A stretch of DNA of 64,000 nucleotides from CAG-791 sp963605745 (GCA_963605745.1 CAVCWT010000011.1:1-64000), one strand, 5' to 3'; counted from the stretch's first letter, positions 9,280 through 17,814 are shown. The notes: generated from the letters alone by a model not told the origin. Numbers and translations: made by a program.

Positions 9280-9295
9280 TCTGATCTCCTGTAAA

Positions 9296-9580
9296 TCATT
9301 CCCGATATTCTTGGTTTAATTCTGCCCTTAATTCATCAAAGGTGCTCTGCATAGGTGCGGTTCGCCCGCTGCGAACGTCGTCATCTGCCTCGGCAAGCAT
9401 TTCCAGAAGCTCCATCCTGGCCTTAATTCGTTTGTAATATTCATATCCAATGGAAACCGTATCACCGCGTCCGTTTACGGTAATGATGACGGCCTCGCCA
9501 TTCTCTCTGCATTGTCTGGAAATCTCGCTATAGTGGTTCCGAAGGTCTGCGGAAGGTCTGATTGCCTCTACTGGTGTCAT
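9296..9580 (-). CDS. Phd/YefM-type antitoxin
   Basis: 94 residues from the ATG at 9580, which is preceded by GGAGG at eight bases; a longer version from 9601 lacks a ribosome site. The N-terminal half, IRPSADLRNHYSEISRQCRENGEAVIITVNGRGDTVSIGYEYY, is the Phd/YefM DNA-binding domain. The C-terminal half is acidic and probably disordered, as expected for a segment that wraps the toxin. It is predicted to neutralise the downstream toxin and repress the operon through the palindrome at 9593-9623. Confidence 0.87.
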   Translation of the reverse strand: MTPVEAIRPSADLRNHYSEISRQCRENGEAVIITVNGRGDTVSIGYEYYKRIKARMELLEMLAEADDDVRSGRTAPMQSTFDELRAELNQEYRE

Positions 9581-9592
9581 GGTGTTGTCCTC

Positions 9593-9623
9593 CATAGTCA
9601 CAGCGTATCACGATATGACTATG
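9593..9623 (-). promoter_or_regulatory. Operator palindrome of the toxin-antitoxin operon
   Basis: CATAGTCA (9593-9600) and TGACTATG (9616-9623) form perfect 8-base inverted arms separated by 15 bases, immediately upstream of the antitoxin gene. The downstream arm overlaps the region just before its ribosome site. This matches autoregulation by a Phd-type antitoxin dimer. On the minus strand TTGAAT and TACGCT, 17 bases apart, could be the promoter inside the operator. Confidence 0.6.
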
Positions 9624-9709
9624 TATTCAAGCTGCGGTTTCCCCCACTGTATTGGAATTGGAACGGCAGCGTATTCCGTGATCCTACGAGCGGTAAATTG
9701 ACACAAGTC

Positions 9710-9738
9710 TTGAATTCGAACGAACGTTCTGCTATCCT
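9710..9738 (+). promoter_or_regulatory. SOS promoter with LexA box
   Basis: CGAAC-GAAC-GTTCT at 9717-9730 matches the Gram-positive LexA (Cheo) box GAAC-N4-GTTC. It lies in the spacer of a promoter TTGAAT (9710-9715), N17, TATCCT (9733-9738). The next gene downstream is a UmuC-like polymerase, a classical SOS target, so sequence and context agree. Confidence 0.75.
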
Positions 9739-9776
9739 TATCCTATGTCTTTCTCAGAATTCATCGGGAGTTGATG

Positions 9777-11336
9777 ATGTCAGAACAGGAACGAACGGAA
9801 CGAACAGAACGAACCTACATCGCCATAGATCTTAAATCCTTTTATGCCTCGTCCGAATGTGTGGACAGAGGCCTGGATCCGTTGACCACGAATCTGGTCG
9901 TGGCAGACGCAAGCCGCACGGAGAAGACCATCTGTCTGGCAGTATCGCCGTCTCTGAAGTCCTATGGAATCGGAGGCAGAGCGAGACTGTTCGAGGTTGT
10001 GCAGCGGGTACAGCAGGTGAATGCGGAACGAGAGCACCGGGCACCGGGGCACCGGTTGACAGGAAGCTCTGCGAATGCCGATGAGCTGCGTAAGGACCCA
10101 GCGCTGGCGCTGGACTATATCATTGCGCCGCCGCAGATGGCACGCTACATGAAGGTCAGCTCGCAGATCTATCAGATCTATCTGCAGTACATTGCGCCGG
10201 AGGATATCCATGTCTATTCCATCGATGAGGTCTTTATGGATGCAACGGCATACCTTAAAACCTACCGGATGACCGCAAGAGACCTTGCGATGAAGATGAT
10301 ACTGGATGTCCTGAGGGAAACCGGGATTACGGCAACGGCAGGGATCGGAACGAATCTGTACCTGTGCAAGGTTGCCATGGACATTGAGGCGAAACATATC
10401 GAACCGGACGAGAACGGTGTTCGGATCGCAGAGCTGGATGAAATGAGCTATCGGAGATCCCTTTGGGCACACGAGCCCTTGACGGATTTCTGGCGTGTGG
10501 GAAAAGGCTATGTGCGAAGGCTGCATGAGGTTGGCCTTCGGACGATGGGAGATATTGCAAGGTGCTCTTTGGGAGGGGCATCGGATTTTTACAACGAGGA
10601 TCTGTTGTACCGGATGTTCGGCGTTGCGGCAGAGCTCCTGATTGACCATGCCTGGGGCTGGGAGCCGTGTACCATTGCCGATATTAAGGCCTACAAACCG
10701 GCCGCCCACAGCTGCAGCTCCGGGCAGGTGCTGTCCTGCCCGTATCCCTATGATAAGGCGCAGCTGATCCTTCGCGAGATGGCTGAGCAGCTCTCGTTGG
10801 ATCTCGTGGAGAAGGGCCTTGTGACCAATCAGCTGGTTCTGGATGTTGGCTATGACAGCACGAGCCTGACACCGGAGGCAGGACGGCCGAGATACCGGGG
10901 GATCGTTACGCGTGACCGCTATGGGAAGCCGGTGCCAAAGCCTGCCCACGGCAGCAGGCAGCTGGGAGAGTGGATGTCCTCTTCGAGGAGAATCCGTGAA
11001 AATGCGGCTGCACTTTATGAAGAGATCGTGAATCCGGACCTTTTGGTGCGCCGCATGTATCTGACCGCCGGCAGAGTCATCGATGAACAGCAGGCCGCCA
11101 AAGAGCAGCTGCAGGAACAGCAGTATCAGCAGCTGGATCTGTTCACAGACTATGCTGCCGAAGAGAAACGCCGTAAGGATCAGCAGCTGGAACAGCAAAG
11201 GGAGCATCGCCTGCAGGAGGCCGTATTGCAGATTAAGGGCAAATACGGCAAGAATGCCATCATAAAAGGAATGAACCTGGAGGAGGGAGCGACGGGAATC
11301 CAGCGGAATCAGCAGATCGGAGGGCATAAGGCCTGA
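9777..11336 (+). CDS. Y-family DNA polymerase, UmuC-like translesion enzyme
   Basis: 519 residues from the ATG at 9777 (GGGAG six bases upstream; ATG at 9774 and TTG at 9771 are alternatives). The catalytic palm begins RTYIAIDLKSFYASSECVDRGLDPLTTNLVVAD, with the metal-binding aspartate and steric-gate region. It continues with YSIDEVFMDAT (the second catalytic D-E pair) and ATAGIGTNLYLCKVAMDIEAKH. A little-finger domain and a C-terminal coiled Q/E-rich segment (KEQLQEQQYQQLDLF) follow; QLDLF resembles a beta-clamp-binding motif. It would perform error-prone bypass of DNA damage. The YolD-like gene downstream is its usual partner. Confidence 0.92.
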   Translation: MSEQERTERTERTYIAIDLKSFYASSECVDRGLDPLTTNLVVADASRTEKTICLAVSPSLKSYGIGGRARLFEVVQRVQQVNAEREHRAPGHRLTGSSANADELRKDPALALDYIIAPPQMARYMKVSSQIYQIYLQYIAPEDIHVYSIDEVFMDATAYLKTYRMTARDLAMKMILDVLRETGITATAGIGTNLYLCKVAMDIEAKHIEPDENGVRIAELDEMSYRRSLWAHEPLTDFWRVGKGYVRRLHEVGLRTMGDIARCSLGGASDFYNEDLLYRMFGVAAELLIDHAWGWEPCTIADIKAYKPAAHSCSSGQVLSCPYPYDKAQLILREMAEQLSLDLVEKGLVTNQLVLDVGYDSTSLTPEAGRPRYRGIVTRDRYGKPVPKPAHGSRQLGEWMSSSRRIRENAAALYEEIVNPDLLVRRMYLTAGRVIDEQQAAKEQLQEQQYQQLDLFTDYAAEEKRRKDQQLEQQREHRLQEAVLQIKGKYGKNAIIKGMNLEEGATGIQRNQQIGGHKA

Positions 11337-11397
11337 GGCTGACACTCGAAGGCAGTACGGGGTCAGTGGGACACGTCATTAAGAAAGGAGAACCGCA

Positions 11398-11841
11398 GTG
11401 CAGACAAATTCATCCGGAATCAGTCGGTACGAAGACATCATCGATCTGCCGCATCACCAATCTGCATATCACCCGCCAATGAGAATGGAGGAGCGAGCCT
11501 CGCAGTTCTCGCCTTTTGCGGCGCTGACCGGCTACGGAGATACCGTGAAGGAAACGGCGAGACTGACAACGCAGCGGATTGAACTGGACGAGGACAGAAA
11601 GGAAGAGCTGAACCGCCTTCTGCAGCTGCTGGCCGCGCAGCTGCAGAGTGAAGGGCATTCACAGCTGGTAAGCGTGACGTATTTTTGCCCGGATGCGAGG
11701 AAGGCAGGTGGAGCCTACCTTTCGGAAACCGGTGTGATCTGCAAGCTGCCGTCGGATGTGCGTGTCATTGTGCTGGAGAACGAGAACGGAGAACGCAGGA
11801 ACATTTCCATCGAGGAGATTCTGAAGATCGAACGGCTGTAA
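11398..11841 (+). CDS. YolD-like family protein
   Basis: 147 residues from a GTG start at 11398 preceded by AAGGAG. The segment RASQFSPFAALTGYGDTVKETARLT and the C-terminal beta-rich domain are typical of YolD-like proteins encoded next to UmuC-type polymerases in Firmicutes. They are thought to act as UmuD analogues or accessory factors of the polymerase, but the mechanism is not established. Its stop codon overlaps the promoter element of the small peptide gene that follows. Confidence 0.85.
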   Translation: MQTNSSGISRYEDIIDLPHHQSAYHPPMRMEERASQFSPFAALTGYGDTVKETARLTTQRIELDEDRKEELNRLLQLLAAQLQSEGHSQLVSVTYFCPDARKAGGAYLSETGVICKLPSDVRVIVLENENGERRNISIEEILKIERL

Positions 11842-11863
11842 CATTTTAGAATTTGCTGCGTAT
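11837..11863 (+). promoter_or_regulatory. Shared ECF-like promoter element, copy 1
   Basis: TGTAAC at 11837-11842, a 16-base spacer, then CGTAT at 11859-11863, continued by GTATATGCATAACAA. The same arrangement precedes three other double-glycine peptide units in this window (21763-21790, 27535-27561, 47449-47476). A TGTAAC -35 and CGTA -10 at 16-17 bases have the form of Bacillus sigma-X/sigma-W ECF promoters. The -35 overlaps the stop of the YolD-like gene. Confidence 0.65.
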
Positions 11864-11928
11864 GTATATGCATAACAAGCAAATGCCGATACCGATCGGC
11901 ACACACAAACGAAAAGGAGATCACAAAA

Positions 11929-12081
11929 ATGAACAACAAGATGGTAACAATGAACGAGAAGGAACTGGAGAAGGTGAATGGCGGTTTTGTTATTACGGGG
12001 ACGGTCCTTATGGGAGGCGCTCTTGCTGCACTGGGTTTGATTGCAGGAGTCTTTGGAACCATTTCAGAACTCCGTAAGTAA
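11929..12081 (+). CDS. Double-glycine leader peptide (bacteriocin-like), member 1
   Basis: 50 residues. The leader MNNKMVTMNEKELEKVNGG ends in Gly-Gly at 18-19 and fits the leaders cleaved by PCAT-type C39-peptidase exporters. The predicted 31-residue core (FVITGTVLMGG...) is hydrophobic, with GxxxG-type spacing (GALAALGLIAGVFG), like class IIb bacteriocins and related secreted peptides. GAAAAGGAGA lies upstream of the ATG, and a strong terminator follows, so it is monocistronic. It is one of five related genes here. No immunity or exporter gene is adjacent. A signalling role is an alternative to antibacterial action. Confidence 0.8.
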   Translation: MNNKMVTMNEKELEKVNGGFVITGTVLMGGALAALGLIAGVFGTISELRK

Positions 12082-12120
12082 TCAGTGCCTGAATTCCATC
12101 ATTCAAAACAGTTGTAAGGT

Positions 12121-12162
12121 GAAAGACCCCCAAAATGGATGAGATCCTTTCGGGGGTCTTTC
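12121..12162 (+). terminator. Rho-independent terminator
   Basis: GAAAGACCCCC (12121-12131) pairs perfectly with GGGGGTCTTTC (12152-12162). It ends the double-glycine peptide unit and may also serve the serine hydrolase gene that converges from the right. Confidence 0.8.
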
Positions 12163-12208
12163 GTTGTAAGTGCTACAGTAAAAATTCCGGACAGCGACTG
12201 TGTGTCTG

Positions 12209-13408
12209 TCACACCAGATCTGAGTACACAATGTTTCGGAGCTGTCTGGTGAGGCGCTGCGTTCCGTAATCCGTGCGGTTCAGCATAAGGAGCATCGTCT
12301 GGCGGTGTGCCGGATCATTGGAAAAATAGACGCCAAGCCACCCATCCCAGCCATATTCGCCGGCGCTGCCGAGGCTGACGGCCTGAGAGGGATTTACCAT
12401 AACGCGGTTGAAATTGCCGTAGCTGTGGCCGGCAAGCCCTGTCATACCGTCATCAAATTGCTGCTGCTGCCTGCCGGTAAGCTGCCCGGAGGTGAGATAT
12501 TGAACCGTGCCTGGGCGCAGAACCTTTTTGCCGTTCTCAGAGGTGCCGCCATTCATCAGCATACCGGTGAAACGGCGATAGTCATCGAGCGTGGAGAAAA
12601 GCCCGGCTCCGCCGGATTCAAAGGCATTGGGGTCACCGTTGTTGCGGATGCCGAGGTGATTGCCGGTGTAGGGGATGAGGGGAGCACCTTCCTTGTCACC
12701 TTTGTTCCGATAAGGTACAACAAGGCGAGATTTTTTATTCTCGGGTACATAGAAGCCGGTATCGACCATACCGACCGGATCCAGAATGGCCTCCCTCATA
12801 TAGTCACCAAAGGTCATTCCGGTCACCTTCTCGATGACGGCACCCAGAACGTCGGCGCATACACTGTAGTTCCAGCCCCTTCCGGGTTCAAAAAGGAGAG
12901 CGCATTCGCCGATTCGTTCGGCAAACTCTGTCGTTGTCATGGCCTGATCGGTACCAAGGCGCTTGTCCAGATCGGCAAAGATCTCAGTTGTCTGGCGCCC
13001 TGCGAGAGTGCGAATGTCAGGATAGGAAAGGCCGGCTGTCATGTTCAGAAGGTGACGGACGGTCATGACGTTTTCCGGAGCAACCGGCCGCAGGTCTCCC
13101 TCCGGGGTAACGAACTGCTGATGCGCGTAGGAAGGGAAGAAGTTTGCAACCGGCTCCTGCAGATCCAGGTATCCGTCCTGCACCAGCGTCATAACGGCCG
13201 CAGCGGTAACCGGCTTGGACATGGAGTACAGCCGGTAAATGTTATCCCTCGTAATCGGAATATTCTGTTCGATATTGGCACAGCCGGTCTCAAGATAGAG
13301 TTCCTCCCTGCCGTCTCGAATGAGACAGAGACTGCAGCCGGGCACCTCGTTGCGTGTCACGGCGCGGTCCATACAATTCTTTAAAAGCTCCCTTTTTTCT
13401 GGTGTCAT
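12209..13408 (-). CDS. Serine hydrolase, class C beta-lactamase-related (EstB-like)
   Basis: 399 residues. The catalytic S-x-x-K is SMSK at residues 62-65, and the tyrosine motif is Y181-S-V in FEPGRGWNYSVCADVLG. A C-terminal GHSYG segment may stand for the third (HxG) motif, and GGAGLFSTLDDYRRF is typical of the family. There is no signal peptide, so the enzyme is probably cytosolic and an esterase or peptidase rather than a beta-lactamase. GAAAGGGG precedes the ATG. It is a single-gene unit; on the minus strand TATAAT lies about 50 bases upstream of the start. Confidence 0.85.
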   Translation of the reverse strand: MTPEKRELLKNCMDRAVTRNEVPGCSLCLIRDGREELYLETGCANIEQNIPITRDNIYRLYSMSKPVTAAAVMTLVQDGYLDLQEPVANFFPSYAHQQFVTPEGDLRPVAPENVMTVRHLLNMTAGLSYPDIRTLAGRQTTEIFADLDKRLGTDQAMTTTEFAERIGECALLFEPGRGWNYSVCADVLGAVIEKVTGMTFGDYMREAILDPVGMVDTGFYVPENKKSRLVVPYRNKGDKEGAPLIPYTGNHLGIRNNGDPNAFESGGAGLFSTLDDYRRFTGMLMNGGTSENGKKVLRPGTVQYLTSGQLTGRQQQQFDDGMTGLAGHSYGNFNRVMVNPSQAVSLGSAGEYGWDGWLGVYFSNDPAHRQTMLLMLNRTDYGTQRLTRQLRNIVYSDLV

Positions 13409-13481
13409 GATTTCCCCTTTCGGCCAATACGTCGTTGTCTGGCTCTGAATAGGTACTATTATAGAGTGATTGAATCATTTC

Positions 13482-13504
13482 TGATATCTGTTATTGTAAA
13501 AATC
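13482..13504 (-). repeat. Dispersed short repeat, TTTTTACAGTAACAGATATC family
   Basis: The minus strand reads GATTTTTACAATAACAGATA and then TCA here. Nearly identical stretches lie at 23045-23067 and 27171-27193, with weaker relatives near 12176 (other strand) and 39930. All are intergenic. The 553-base gap at 13409-13961 holds this copy, a terminator, two operator-like palindromes and a promoter; I see no gene in it. Confidence 0.55.
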
Positions 13505-13684
13505 CAGGGCAGCGGACATTCACGCCGGGCCTTGCGGATGGCGGATGTGAGGAAAAATCCATTGTGCAAACGGTATTTCGCTTGCGGCCTGTCTGCAGAC
13601 ATGAGCCGGTGTTTTCACGGGAAAATCCGTAATCCACGCGGAAGGTATTGACGAAAATGTGAAAAGGAAGTATCGTGTACGTCG

Positions 13685-13715
13685 AAGGAGCGAGCAGATT
13701 GCTGCTCCTTTCTCA
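13685..13715 (+). terminator. Probable terminator
   Basis: AAGGAGC...AGC pairs with GCT..GCTCCTT across a short loop (13685-13711) and is followed by TCTCATTTT. No convincing gene on the plus strand ends just upstream, so it may act on the minus strand or be a remnant. Confidence 0.4.
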
Positions 13716-13724
13716 TTTTCACAG

Positions 13725-13819
13725 TTTCGGAAACGGTTCCGATAGCAATTTGCACATAATGTGCATGAATTAATTGTAATTTATGTCAAGTTGACTTTGC
13801 ACCCATCCGGAACTATAGT
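13725..13819 (+). promoter_or_regulatory. Promoter and operators of the MalEFG-type operon
   Basis: TTGACT (13791-13796), a 17-base spacer and TATAGT (13814-13819) form a strong promoter. Upstream lies CGGAAACGGTTCCG (13728-13741), a palindrome with a central CG as expected for a LacI-family operator. Next comes a perfect palindrome, TGCACATAATGTGCA (13751-13765). The LacI-type gene at 17832 is the obvious candidate regulator for the first. The leader from here to the binding-protein gene is about 140 bases. Confidence 0.6.
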
Positions 13820-13961
13820 GAAAATGCAATATGGACAAGCGGTTGCGCACCGAAAACGGGCGACACACCGAACAAGGGGGTAGGTCAGCTGTTTGTTTGT
13901 ATATCGGCCGGATAGTCGGTCAGCACAGCTGCCGCAGGGCAGCAAATTCAGGAGGAATGGT

Positions 13962-15302
13962 ATGAAGAAAAAATTGGTTTCTGTCGTAATGGCAGGTGTT
14001 CTGGCATCTGCTATGCTCGCTGGCTGCGGCAGCAGCAACGCAGCTGACACAACAGCAGCAGATTCTGCTGAGGAGACTGCAGAAGAGACAACGGAAGAGG
14101 CAGCAGAGGATACTGCCGCTGAGGAGACCGAAGAGGCTGAGGCTGTTGAGCTGAACTACAGCGGTGAGATCAAGATCTGGGTTTCCGATGCATCGGTTGA
14201 CTTTACCAACGAGCAGATTGAGAACTTTAAGGCTGCAAACCCCGGCGTTGCAGATGCAACCTTCACGGTTGAGGCTGTCGGCGAGGGCGATGCTGCTTCC
14301 AATATGATTACTGACGTAGAGGCCGGCGCTGATATCTACGGCTTTGCACAGGATCAGATCGCACGTCTGGTTTCCGCAGGTGCTCTGGAGGAGGTTGCTC
14401 CTGAGAACATCGACGCTGTGAACGCAGACAACGATGAGGGTGCTGTCAATGCAGCAACCGTTGGCGACACTCTGTATGCATATCCGCTGACTTCGGACAA
14501 TGGATATTTCATGTACTATGACAAGAGCGTTCTGACAGATCCTACTGATCTCGACACCATCCTTGCAGACTGCAAGGCAGCAGGAAAGAGCTTCTACATG
14601 GAGATCAACTCCGGCTGGTATCAGACCGCATTCTTCTTTGGCACAGGCTGCGATCTGTCTTATGAGACAGACGATGCCGGCAACTTCACCAGCGCAAGCG
14701 TTGATTACGTTTCCGATGGAGGCCTTGTTGCACTGAAGGAAATGATCGCTCTTCAGGAGTCCGGCGCATTCGTAAACGGATCCGCTGCAGGCTCTGCAAC
14801 CAACATTGGTGCAATCGTAGACGGAACCTGGGACGCAACCGTTGTTAAGGAAATCCTTGGCGACAACTATGCATGCGCAAAGCTTCCTTCCTTCAAGGGC
14901 GCTGACGGCAACACCTATCAGCTCTCCGGCTTCTCCGGATACAAGCTCCTTGGTGTAAAGCCGCAGGAGGACGAGGACAAGCTGATCGTCTGCGATGCTC
15001 TTGCAGCATATCTCTCCGGCGGAGAGGTTCAGCTGGCTCGTTATGAGGCACTTGGCTGGGGCCCGTCCAACCTCGAGGCACAGCAGTCTGAGGCAGTTCA
15101 GGCCGACGAGGCTCTGTCCGCTCTGAACGAGCAGATGCTCGAGGACGTTCCTCAGGGTCAGTATCCTGGTGATTACTGGACACTTGCAACCGGCCTTGGT
15201 GATGATGTCATCTCCGGTACACTGTCCAGCTCCAGCAGCGATGATGATCTGATGGCAGCTCTGCAGTCCTTCCAGGATACCTGCATCTCCTACGCAGAAT
15301 AA
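13962..15302 (+). CDS. Sugar ABC transporter substrate-binding lipoprotein (MalE-like)
   Basis: 446 residues. The start at 13962 follows AGGAGGAA; an in-frame upstream extension lacks a signal peptide start. The lipobox LAGC lies at residues 19-22, then a long acidic A/E/T linker, then a family 1-type binding fold (GEIKIWVSDASVDFTNEQIENFKAANPG) like maltose/maltodextrin-binding proteins. It feeds the two permeases downstream. No ATPase lies in the operon. With LacI and a GH35 enzyme following, a galactoside or galacto-oligosaccharide is a possible ligand, by inference. Confidence 0.9.
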   Translation: MKKKLVSVVMAGVLASAMLAGCGSSNAADTTAADSAEETAEETTEEAAEDTAAEETEEAEAVELNYSGEIKIWVSDASVDFTNEQIENFKAANPGVADATFTVEAVGEGDAASNMITDVEAGADIYGFAQDQIARLVSAGALEEVAPENIDAVNADNDEGAVNAATVGDTLYAYPLTSDNGYFMYYDKSVLTDPTDLDTILADCKAAGKSFYMEINSGWYQTAFFFGTGCDLSYETDDAGNFTSASVDYVSDGGLVALKEMIALQESGAFVNGSAAGSATNIGAIVDGTWDATVVKEILGDNYACAKLPSFKGADGNTYQLSGFSGYKLLGVKPQEDEDKLIVCDALAAYLSGGEVQLARYEALGWGPSNLEAQQSEAVQADEALSALNEQMLEDVPQGQYPGDYWTLATGLGDDVISGTLSSSSSDDDLMAALQSFQDTCISYAE

Positions 15303-15328
15303 GAATCGTGATACACAATTGACATAAC

Positions 15329-15387
15329 AGTCCTGACGGACTAAAAGGGATGAGCCGGCAGACAAGCGTTGCCGGCTCATTTCATCT
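15329..15387 (+). other. Intercistronic stem-loops after the binding-protein gene
   Basis: A small hairpin, AGTCC/GGACT (15329-15342), is followed by a strong one, ATGAGCCGGCA (15350-15360) with TGCCGGCTCAT (15370-15380), and then TTCATCTTTA. It sits between the binding-protein and permease genes, where partial termination or 3'-end protection would keep binding protein in excess of permease. Confidence 0.65.
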
Positions 15388-15415
15388 TTACTGGCAAGAT
15401 TAGGGGGAAATCATT

Positions 15416-16822
15416 ATGAGCAAAACGGCTCAGACCGGGAAAGCTGCATTAAAGAGCCCGGCCGCAATTGCAATGTCCAATTTCAGCAGCAATGTAAAGC
15501 TCATTGGAACAGCCTTTGCAAAGGGAGACTGGAAAACCAGAATTTCATATATCATCATGGGAGCGGGTCCGATCCTGAGAGGCCAGATTGCAAAGGGACT
15601 GGCATTTCTGGCAGCAGAGGTCCTGTTTATTCTGTATCTGGTGCAGTTCGGCTGGCAGTATGTCAGCAAGATTGCCACACTGGGAACGGTGGAAACCCAG
15701 AAAATTCATCGCAAAACGGTCTATGGAGACAACAGCTTCCTGATCCTGCTCTTTGGTATCCTGACTATCATTTTGATCGTATTGTTCCTGATCGTCTGGT
15801 GGATGAACATCCGAGAGAATGCGGAGGAGGAGCAGAGGATTAAGGAAGGACGTGCACTTCCGACCAATAAGAAGTTCATGAAGTCCCTTCTGGACGAGAA
15901 CTTTCATATTACGCTGCTGTCGCTTCCGGTGCTGGGAATCTTTGTGTTCACGGTGCTGCCGATCATTTTCATGGTCTGCGTCGCCTTCACCAATTATGAC
16001 AAGGAGCATCAGGCACCGACCAACCTGTTCACCTGGGTTGGCTTCGAGAACTTTAAGAGCCTGTTCAGCTTTGGCTCGAACGGATTCGGCGGAACCTTCC
16101 TGACCGTCCTCGCATGGACACTGGTCTGGGCGTTCTTTGCAACCTTTATTGACTATTTCCTGGGCCTTGCAGTGGCCATGCTCATCAACAAAAAGGGCAT
16201 TAAATTCAAAAAACTCTGGAGAACCATCCTGGTTATGACCATCGCCGTTCCCCAGTTCGTATCCCTGCTGTACATCACCAAGATGTTCGCAACCGACGGC
16301 ATCGTCAACGGCTTTTTGATGAATCATGGCTGGATTACCAATCCCATCCCGTTCTGGACGGATCCGACGCTGGCCAAGGTCATGATCATTCTGGTAAACA
16401 TCTGGATCGGTATTCCGTACCTGATGCTGATCGCAACGGGACTTTTGATGAACATTCCGGAGGACCTGTACGAGAGTGCCAAGATCGACGGCGCCAACCC
16501 GGTGCAGATGTTCTTCCACATTACACTTCCGTACATGCTGTTCGTAACCGGCCCGTTCCTTCTGACGCAGTTTACGGGCAACCTGAACAACTTTAACGTC
16601 ATCTACCTTCTGACGCAGGGCAAGCCTCTGTCCACGAGCCTGACCGGAAACGCAGGCAACACCGACCTGTTGGTCACATGGCTGTACAAAATGACGGTCA
16701 CCGATACCAACTACAAGATGGCTGCCGTCATCGGTATCATGGTATTCATCGTTACAGCGGTTGTATCTCTCGTGGTTTACAATATGCTGCCTTCAGTCAA
16801 GGATGAGGAGGGCTTCCAATAA
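15416..16822 (+). CDS. Sugar ABC transporter permease (MalF-like)
   Basis: 468 residues, longer than simple permeases because of an N-terminal region with two extra membrane segments and a soluble stretch, as in MalF-type proteins. The cytoplasmic EAA loop reads YESAKIDGANPVQMFFHITLP. GGGGGAAA lies upstream of the ATG at 15416. It forms the channel with the next gene, whose start overlaps this stop by one base (TAATG). Energy probably comes from a shared MsmX-type ATPase such as the one at 27831. Confidence 0.9.
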   Translation: MSKTAQTGKAALKSPAAIAMSNFSSNVKLIGTAFAKGDWKTRISYIIMGAGPILRGQIAKGLAFLAAEVLFILYLVQFGWQYVSKIATLGTVETQKIHRKTVYGDNSFLILLFGILTIILIVLFLIVWWMNIRENAEEEQRIKEGRALPTNKKFMKSLLDENFHITLLSLPVLGIFVFTVLPIIFMVCVAFTNYDKEHQAPTNLFTWVGFENFKSLFSFGSNGFGGTFLTVLAWTLVWAFFATFIDYFLGLAVAMLINKKGIKFKKLWRTILVMTIAVPQFVSLLYITKMFATDGIVNGFLMNHGWITNPIPFWTDPTLAKVMIILVNIWIGIPYLMLIATGLLMNIPEDLYESAKIDGANPVQMFFHITLPYMLFVTGPFLLTQFTGNLNNFNVIYLLTQGKPLSTSLTGNAGNTDLLVTWLYKMTVTDTNYKMAAVIGIMVFIVTAVVSLVVYNMLPSVKDEEGFQ

Positions 16823-17715
16823 TGAGCGCGAACGGAAATCAGAAGGAACAGAAAACAGCATCTATGTCTGCCAAACGGCGGGCCGGCAATATCGCAGCCT
16901 ACATCGTATTGATTCTCATCAGTATCATCTGGCTGTTCCCGTTTTTTGGACTGGTGATGACGAGCTTTCGCTCGTATGCAACCGAGTACGGCGGCGTAGC
17001 AAGCTATGTCATGCCGCAGCACTTCTCCCTGGACAACTATGCATTCCTTTTGTCCGGCGAGACCAACTATCTGAACTGGTATAAAAACACGATCGTCATT
17101 GCATTCTTTGTTGCAATCCTGCAGACGCTCATCGTCATCTGCGTATCCTATGCACTGTCGAGAATGCGCTTTAGCGGCAGAACACTCCTCATGAGAGTGT
17201 GGCTGGTACTGGGAATGTTCCCCGGATTCCTTACCATGATCTGCATGTACTTCCTGCTCAAGCAGTTCGGGCTGACGCAGGCAGGTGCTGTTCCGGGCCT
17301 CATTCTGGTGTCGATTGCCAGCTGCGGCATGGGCTACTATGTGTGCAAGGGATATTTTGATACCATCCCGAAGGCGCTGGATGAGGCTGCCAGAATTGAT
17401 GGTGCAACGAGATTCCAGATCATGTACCAGATGATTCTGCCGCTGTCCAAGCCGATCGTTATTTATACGGCACTGACAGCCTTCATGGCACCCTGGTGTG
17501 ATTACGTGTTCGCATCGTACGTAGCCTTCGGTCATGACAGTAGCTACAACGTAGCCGTTGGTATGACACGCTGGGTATGGACTAACGACTATCAGGGCTA
17601 CTTTACCAGGTTCTGCGCAGGCGGCGTGCTGGTCGCAATTCCGGTCACCATCCTGTTCATGTGCCTGCAGAAATACTACGTAGAAGGCGTCACCGGCGGA
17701 GCAGTCAAGGGCTGA
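16822..17715 (+). CDS. Sugar ABC transporter permease (MalG-like)
   Basis: 297 residues, six predicted membrane segments. The EAA loop is ALDEAARIDGATRFQIMYQMILPLSKP. MalG-type hallmarks include MTSFRSYATEYGG near the first segment and a C-terminal YYVEGVTGGAVKG ending. It is translationally coupled to the MalF-like gene. Confidence 0.9.
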   Translation: MSANGNQKEQKTASMSAKRRAGNIAAYIVLILISIIWLFPFFGLVMTSFRSYATEYGGVASYVMPQHFSLDNYAFLLSGETNYLNWYKNTIVIAFFVAILQTLIVICVSYALSRMRFSGRTLLMRVWLVLGMFPGFLTMICMYFLLKQFGLTQAGAVPGLILVSIASCGMGYYVCKGYFDTIPKALDEAARIDGATRFQIMYQMILPLSKPIVIYTALTAFMAPWCDYVFASYVAFGHDSSYNVAVGMTRWVWTNDYQGYFTRFCAGGVLVAIPVTILFMCLQKYYVEGVTGGAVKG

Positions 17716-17760
17716 TGGAGGCCTGATATAGGATTGATAAAGAGCTGATCAAGAACGAAG

Positions 17761-17814
17761 GTCCTGCAGAGGGGAGTTTGCAGCTGTGATAGCTGCAGGC
17801 TCCGCATGCGGGAC
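17761..17814 (+). other. Hairpin between the permease and the LacI gene
   Basis: GTCC.GCA at 17761 pairs with TGCGGGAC ending at 17814, enclosing GGAG/CTCC and GCAGCT/AGCTGC. No T-run follows. It may attenuate read-through from the transporter operon into the regulator gene. Confidence 0.5.

Noticed and set aside
9780..11345. 521-codon open frame on the minus strand opposite the Y-family polymerase
   Set aside because: It is the antisense shadow of a clearly recognisable polymerase gene; composition is His/Arg/Leu-rich, with no family signature and no ribosome site.
11837..11863. LytTR-type (AgrA/ComE) binding site in front of the double-glycine peptide genes
   Set aside because: The two boxes TGTAAC and CGTAT are not direct repeats of each other and do not match the LytTR box; the ECF promoter form fits better, though a regulator of another class is not excluded.
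12305..13384. 359-codon open frame on the plus strand
   Set aside because: It is antisense to the serine hydrolase, whose catalytic motifs are intact on the minus strand.
12209..13408. Beta-lactam resistance gene
   Set aside because: The SxxK fold is shared by many esterases and peptidases; there is no signal peptide, and the YxN and KTG-type motifs are not those of a true class C beta-lactamase.
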